64,000 bases of DNA, taken from assembly GCA_947683425.1 (NCBI GenBank), contig CANTUQ010000004.1, forward strand, positions 8,966,001-9,030,000, written 5' to 3'. Below the pieces are notes generated by a model, which saw only the letters and a program-made list of their open reading frames with translations, did no database searches and had not been told where the DNA came from. This document shows positions 57,745 through 64,000 of the stretch, one piece after another. Made by a program: the position numbers and the translations under genes. The number at the start of each line of letters is the position of its first letter. The first letter of the stretch is position 1. This DNA is from Excoecaria cochinchinensis (taxonomy: Eukaryota > Streptophyta > Magnoliopsida > Malpighiales > Euphorbiaceae).

Positions 57745-58430
57745 ATGTTCCTCAAGGAAGTCTTGTTAGAAGTAGAGGATGGGGTTGTGGTGGACGGCCT
57801 CTGGAAAGAGAAATTTTCTGAGACAGTTGATCGTCCAATGCCGGTGGCTGTAAGAGCATATGTCATGAGAGCCTGTGATGACCAGGAAGCTCCAAAAGTG
57901 AAAGCCGGTAAGTTCTTAGTTTTCAGTATTGAAATGTATGCTTTGATAGATCCGGGTTCCACTCATTGATAAGTTGTGTGATGAATTGATTAATGAGGAT
58001 AAGCTGAATTATGAGATATGTGTTACTAGTCCATTAGGGCAGTGTGTTAAAGTGAATCGGGTATATCGGGATTATCCTTTGTTGGTGCAAGGTAAGGAAT
58101 TTTCGGTTGATCTGATTAGTCTACCATTTCATGAGTTCGACCTCATTCTAGGTATGGATTGGCTGTCCAAGCATCGAGCTATAGTTGATTGTCAGAGGAA
58201 AATGGTTGTGCTCAAAGACAGGGATCGGATACCTATGGTAGTTAGAGGTTTAGAAAGTAACTCGCTGCATAATGTGATTTCGGCTATGAAAGCAAAACCG
58301 TATATGAGGATGGGATGTGAAGTGTACCTAGCCTTGATTTTGGATTCCCGACGAGGGCAAGTAAAGATACAAGAGATTCAAGTAGTAAGAGGATTTATGG
58401 ATGTGTTTCCAAAGGAATTATCGGGTTTGC
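57745..58430 (+). pseudogene. pol: Tekay protease region, split by solo LTR
   Basis: Aspartic protease motif LIDPGSTH (Asp codon 57949), then a break at 57967. From 57974 an open stretch carries 'FSVDLISLPFHEFDLILGMDWLSKHRAIVDC' features (in parts) and ends 'FMDVFPKELSGL', the usual lead into RT. It continues at 61294 after the solo LTR. Confidence 0.8.
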
Positions 58431-61298
58431 TGTAACACCCCGATACCCCCGTTGGAAGGATACCGGAGCGCCACGCGAGCAACCATATAAACAGATCCAA
58501 ATACACACTAATAAACAAAACCAAAATGAGATATGAAGAAACCTTTAAACATAATATAGCAAGTCCTTGAACATACATCACATCAATATCGTTTTACCAA
58601 ACAGGCTAGAAAGCAAATACATATACCAAAATAGTTGTTCCATTACAAAAGATTCATATAGCTATGAACAAGCCAAGTACAAAATAACAGCGGAAGACAC
58701 AAAAATAAACTTCATCCAAAAAGACTTCTAGTGGCCAACCTGTAGATGTCTGACTCCTCACCGAACTCGCCACCTACACGGGAAAAGAACCCGTGCTAAG
58801 CGATAACGCTTAGTGGGGAGGAACAAAACAAACGGAAATACGCATATACAATATTTACAATGATAATTTAAACTCATCGTAACCATAAACGTGCAATTAA
58901 GTTTTGATTCAATAATTGAAGGCATCAAAATTACATATAAGTATATTTTCCTAATTCTACAAGACATGCATCAACATACTTTACAAGCAATTAACTATTC
59001 AATTCATACTTCTCACCATTCTAAGTACACAGATACAAGGTGCATATCATAAAGTTATTCATGAATTCTTACACATCTTAAACATTTAATTCTCAATATA
59101 CATCTCAACATATGCAACACATAAAAAACATATAGCCTGATTAGTCTGAAGATACTCTTTAGAAGTGGATGCGGTCCATTGGATACTGATAGAACACAGT
59201 ATCCCAAGCATATGGAGACATGAGTCTCAAACATGTGCTTTTCATATAGAGACCGAAGTCTATCTCTATTTCCATATAGACCCAAACGGGGTCGAAGCAA
59301 GGATCCAAACGGGACCTGCATATAACGTTTTATCATATAGCAGCTGCACACACACCCTGACCTAAGTAAGCGCTTACTTATCCACTACTATGACTATTCA
59401 GGCTTAAAAACACAACTCAAAAACCCACGTATCATTATCATAACATGTGAATTGAATTAAATACGAACCTATAACTCATGTATACATGTATATCGATCAA
59501 ATTCGAAAATATATAAATATATATATATATCATATACAGTAGGTAATAAGAACATATAACTCACATTGAAATACTCCATGTTCATATAAATTATAAGCAT
59601 TTAAATCATGTACATCATTATTAATCATGTATACATATCTCATAATTAAACAATTATCAAATTGTAATACAGATTTAAAACCCAATCATGTTCTAAAATA
59701 ATATTCATATAATAGAAAAGAAATCAAGTATAAATGTACCATTTCGTGTACACAGTAAGTATTTAATCATGATCAAGACATATAATTATGCACAAATCTA
59801 ATTAAGAACATATAATCTATCAAATAATAGGCCAAATAAGATAAATCATTTGTCATGTAGTGAAAAACCCCATATAACAGAAGTTTAAAATTTTGCTTTT
59901 AAAACAGGGCAGAAGGGGAAGAGAGGCCAGTCACGAGTCACACAGGCAATTGTGACTCGTGACGCTAGCTTCACAAAAGGGCGGTCACGAGTCGTTATCC
60001 CCCATCACGACTCGTGACACCAATACTAAGGAAGGGGGAGGTCACGAGTCACACAGGCAATTGTGACTCGTGACGCAATCTTCTCGCAGCAGAAGGGACG
60101 GTCACGAGTCGTGATCCTCCATCACGACTCGTGACTGCCCAGGGATGAGGGTCACGAGTCATGATCCTCACTCATGACTTGTGATCCTCCTCACTCTCCG
60201 CTAGAAGGAAGAAGAACTGGTTCCTAGAATTTTCAGAAAACGTAAAAACAGAAAATGTGGAAAACAGAGTACATCAAGAATTCAAAACTCCATCTTGCCC
60301 AAAACCATTTTTCATGCAATAAATATGCAAGCACGTACCTTCAAGTCTCTAGAATACATTTATAGGAATCTTAATACAAGTCACGTATTTTTACTATCAA
60401 ACAGAGGGCAATGACAGAACGTCAACAACCCAGGATTTTACATTGACACTCATGCATATACAACTCCATTTTAACGTTCAAAACATCAGAACTTCACCAC
60501 TACAAATCATCATATAAGTTTATCTTACTCTTGCATTTCGATATACAAACACACATAGATAACATTCACTTCAGAACAGCAAACAGGATCTAAAAATGAG
60601 AAAGGACAGACACTCCCAAACCTGTTAATGAAGTTCAAAACGTCCACTGTAACCTTCAATCCATAACCTTTCCTTTTCCTTTATCCTTCCTCTTCTCTTC
60701 AGCAGTTTTCATGAACCGACAAATAAAACACAATATCAACCCAATGAAACAGTAACGTATAACCCGAAAGAAGAAGAAGATGGAGAACCACACATAAACT
60801 TACAGCCACTTACCTCCTGAAACTTCTTCCAAACTCAAACCCTAGCTCCACAATGGATGAACACACATGCAAATGGGAAAGAACAGAAAATGGAGAGGAG
60901 AAGAGTGGCTAACGTGAGAGAGAGCAAGAGAGAAAGAGAGTGAAATCTGATGGTTTATTTTGGAAGCTACAGAAAAATTCTGAAACCTTCTTTTCTCTCT
61001 CCCACATGCACACACTCACCTCTCCACTTGTCATGTTCTGATTGGACCCCCAAATCCACTAATAACACTTTTTCCAATAGCTCCTTACAATTACTAATAA
61101 ATCCTTGTCAAAATACTTTTTACTCACTAAATAAAAATATGCAATTTAATACTTTTAATTCTTTGCAATTAAATCCTCTTTCACTTATAAAATTACCCAA
61201 TTGCCCTTAATTACTCTTGTAAAAATTACCAACATATCCATATTGTCCAATTAAAATTGCTAATTCCAACCATGCCACTTTTGGGGTGTGACATTTGC
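58426..61298 (-). mobile_element. Solo LTR of the gag-only element family, in Tekay pol
   Basis: LTR 58431-61293 (2863 bp; tgtaacacccc...ggtgtgaca) with TSD 'tttgc' (58426-58430, 61294-61298). No internal region. Same landmarks as 17067-19810 ('cgttggaaggatacc', 'gcttagtggggaggaac', 'cctgacctaagtaagcgc') but clearly diverged. Same orientation as the gag-only element. Confidence 0.9.
59930..60185. repeat. Five GTCACGAGTC / GACTCGTGAC inverted pairs
   Basis: GTCACGAGTC at 59930, 59983, 60041, 60101, 60151. Its exact reverse complement is at 59953, 60009, 60065 and 60126, with a decayed one at 60176. Each pair can form a hairpin 33-36 bp long. GC-rich island in an AT-rich LTR. Confidence 0.85.
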
Positions 61299-64000
61299 CA
61301 CCAGAGAGGGAAGTAAAATTGTCTGTGGATATTGTGCCTGGGGCAGCTCTGATTTCTAAGGTTTCGTATAGGATGGCTCCGATGGAATTGAAGGAGTTGA
61401 AAAGTCAGTTGCAAGAGCTCTGGATAAGGGCCTTATTCGACCAAGTATGTCACCTTGGGGTGCTCCGGTTCTATTTATCAAGAAAAAGGACGGTACCTTG
61501 AGAATGTGTATTGATTACCGGCAGATTAACGAGGTCATAGTCAAGAATAAGTATCCGTTGCCACGGATCGAGGATCTTTTTAATCAGTTAAAAGGAGTTG
61601 GAGTGTTTTCGAAGATAGACTTGAGATCGGGTTACTATCAGTTGAGAGTCAAGGATGCGGATGTTGCGAAGATAGCTTTTCGAACGCATTATAGTCACTG
61701 CGAATTTTTAATGATGCCATTTGGTTTGTCCGTAGCTTTTATGGATTTGATGAATAGGGTATTTAGGCAGTATTTGGATCATTTCGTTGTAGTGTTCATC
61801 GATGACATCTTGGTTTATTCTAAGGATGAAAAGGAACATGAGGAACATCTGCGATTGGTATTGCAAGTGTTGAGAAACCATCAGCTATACTCTAAGCTTA
61901 GTAAGTGTGAATTTTAATTAAAAGAGGTAACATTCCTTGGACATGTGGTTTCGGCTGAAGGTATTCGGGTAGATCCATCCAAAGTTAAAGTTATTGTGAA
62001 CTGGTTGCCACCTAAGTCTGTACCAGAAGTGAGGAGTTTTCTAGGATTAGCTGGTTACTATAGGCAGTTTGTGAAGGGATTTTTCATGATAGCTTCACCT
62101 TTGACACGGTTAAGTTCAATTGGTCCGATAGGTGCCAAGCGAGTTTTGAGCAGTTGAAAGATATGTTGATTCAGGCTCCTGTACTTACTCAACCCGCTTC
62201 AGGTAAAGAGTATACTATGTACAGTGATGCCTCAGGTATAGGATTAGGCTGTGTTCTGATGCAAGACAGCAAAGTGATCGCCTATGCTTCTAGGCAGTTA
62301 AAGCCGCATGAACAACATTATCCGATGCATGACTTAGAGTTAGCAGTGGTAGTGTTTGGTCTTAAGGTATGGCGACATTATTTGTATGGGGAGACTTATA
62401 GGATCTTCACGGATCACAAGAGTCTGAAGTATCTGCTCACTCAGAAAGAAATTGAACTTGAGGCAGCAAAGATGGTTGCAGTTATTCCAAGACTACGATT
62501 GTATCATTGATTACCATCCGGGCAAGGCAAATGTAGTAACAGATGCTCTAAGTAGGAAATCAGTGTCGGCTTTGTCTCTGAGTAGAGGAAAGTGGAGGTT
62601 TGATTCAGAGGGAGCATTAATTGTTCGATTGAAGCCTAGACCGAGCTTGAGGCAATTGATAGTGGATGCACAGTTGAGTGACCCGATGTTGCAGCATGCT
62701 TTTTACATGGTTAGAGATGGTAAGCAGATTGAATTTTCTATAGATAGTGAGGGAGTGCTCAGTTTTGGGAATCGGTTATGTGTGCCTAATGTGGATGATG
62801 TGAAGAGAAGACTTTTGCAAGAAGCTCATTCGTCGATTTTCACGATGCATCCAGGAGGAAATAAGATGTACAAAGATCTGAAGCAATTCTATTTGTGGTT
62901 GAGTATGAAAAAGGATATAGTAGAATTTGTTTCGAAGTGTTTGGTGTGTCAGTAAGTGAAAGCTGTGCATCAAGTTCCAATAGGATTGTTGCATCTCTTA
63001 CCCATTCCTCAATGGAAGTGGGATGATATCACGATGGACTTTGTAGTTGGTTTGCCCTTGACACAGCACAAGCATAATTCTATGTGGGTGATAGTCGACC
63101 GGTTGTCGAAGTCAGCACACTTTTTGCTAGTTCGGTTAGACTATTCCATGGACAAGTTAGCTGAGTTCTATGTGAATGGGATAGTAAGGCTTCATAGAGT
63201 CCCAATCTCTATTGTGTCTGATCGGGATCCGAGATTTACGTCAAAGTTTTGGAAAGAATTACAGTTGGCTTTGGGTACTCGATTAAATTTTAGCACGACC
63301 TTTCACCCTCAGACCGATGGTCAGTCAGAAAGAGTTATTGAGATTCTTGAAGATATGCTTCGGGGATGTGCTTTAGAGTTCTCAGGTAGCTGGGATAAGT
63401 ATGTGCCCTTGATGGAGTTCGCGTACAACAACAGTTATCAGGTGAGTATCGGAATGGCTCCCTATGAAGCTCTTTATGGACAGAAATGCAGAACACCAGT
63501 GTGTTGGACTGAATTATCGAAAAGGTCAATTGTGGGTCCATAATTGATTAGAGACAAGGAAGAAAAGATTAGAGTGGTGCAACAGAATTTGAAGGCAGCC
63601 CAAGATAGGCAACGATCATATGCTGATTTCAAACGAAGGGACATTCGATATGAGGTTCGCGACAAGGTGTTCTTGAAAGTATCACCTTGGCAGAAAGTTC
63701 TTCGGTTTGGTAAGAAAGGGAAGTTAAGTCCTCGGTTTATTGGACTTTATGATATCCTGGATAAGATTGGCCCGATAGCTTATCGGTTAGCGTTGCCGGT
63801 GGACTTAGCTAAATTACACGATGTTTTTCACGTGTCTATGCTCCACCGCTACCGATCTGATCCATCTCATGTGCTACAAGTGCAAGATATTCGGGTTCAA
63901 CTAGATTTTTCATTTGATGAAGAACCGAAGGAAATTTTAGCTAGGAAAATCAGACAGCTCCGCAATAAGCAAATCCCTTTAGTTAAAGTAACGAAGCACC
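61294..64000 (+). pseudogene. pol: Tekay RT, RNase H, integrase (to window end)
   Basis: The frame is shifted near 61420. RT runs from 'SPWGAPVLFIKKKDG' to 'FIDDILVYS' (FIDD 61795-61806), a stop is at 61915, a shift near 62150, then RNase H ('MYSDASGIGLG', 'FTDHKSLKYL'). Another shift is near 62455-62510, then 'DALSRKS'. The integrase zinc region ends 'SKCLVCQ' before TAA 62953-62955. The DDE core is intact in residues (Asp 63097, Asp 63220, Glu 63328). TAA is at 63541-63543. The C-terminal 'RKIRQLRNKQIPLVKV' suggests the start of a chromodomain-type tail, cut by the window edge. Confidence 0.85.

Larger units (their letters stand above)
55352..64000 (+). mobile_element. Tekay-like chromovirus (Gypsy), 3' part beyond window
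   Basis: LTR part to 56592, PBS, decayed gag, protease, then RT, RNase H and integrase after a solo LTR that splits it (58431-61293). The protease/RT style ('DLILGMDWLSKH', 'VFIDDILVYS') and the end of integrase running into a chromodomain-like region ('RKIRQLRNKQIPLVKV') fit the Tekay/Del clade. The 5' part of its LTR is separated by the Tat remnant. Confidence 0.82.

Noticed and set aside
1..64000. Host genes, tRNA, rRNA or organelle DNA
   Set aside because: Every long ORF resolves to a transposable element. 'tggtatcagagc' motifs are primer-binding sites, not tRNA genes.

Overview
This window looks like gene-free, transposon-saturated nuclear DNA from a flowering plant, probably a eudicot with a repeat-rich genome; I cannot name the species. 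I found no host protein-coding gene, tRNA or rRNA gene. Almost every base can be placed in an LTR retrotransposon, a solo LTR, a remnant, or a small DNA transposon. The evidence is paired LTRs, target-site duplications (TSDs), primer-binding sites (PBS), polypurine tracts (PPT) and recognisable Gag/Pol motifs.

Left part (1-9813): old overlapping fragments. These are two minus-strand copies of one large Gypsy LTR family (ends 877 and 6976), a CACTA (En/Spm) DUF4216 gene fragment (1045-1720, minus), a degenerate Tat-type LTR piece, a Copia LTR (to 3950), a Tat leader fragment (6978-7440) and LTR-like DNA up to 9813.

Centre (9814-41339): a giant solo LTR (9819-41334, 5-bp TSD 'atatg') split by a 25.4-kb Tat-lineage Gypsy element (10447-35829, TSD 'gtgac') and a 1.05-kb hAT-like element (39541-40592). 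The Tat element carries gag, protease, a G-patch-like region, RT, RNase H, a second RNase H and integrase. Its RT gene is split by a complete gag-only LTR element on the minus strand (17067-23995, TSD 'caagg'). Downstream of pol it holds the most interesting cargo. An antisense, two-exon plant-mobile-domain (PMD) gene (28561-27252) has no stop or frameshift. It lies head-to-head, across about 0.3 kb with two opposed TATA boxes, with a sense spliced gene (leader exon, 659-nt intron, 714-codon reading frame). That frame contains ten in-frame stops, all TAG. A 52/104/208-bp higher-order tandem array and the 3' LTR follow.

Right part (41340-64000): a 68-bp tandem repeat, then a young Copia element (41793-51099, TSD 'aaagc', LTRs differing at about five sites plus their ends). 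It sits in a rearranged minus-strand Tat remnant (51100-55351), which itself sits in the LTR of a Tekay-like chromovirus (55352 to the window end). The Tekay pol is split by a solo LTR (58431-61293, TSD 'tttgc') of the same family as the gag-only element.

How the parts may work together: the Tat element's LTR promoter and its internal divergent promoter share a repeated short word (CCCGTC-like). This suggests that one trans-acting factor, possibly element-encoded, governs both. That is an inference from sequence alone.
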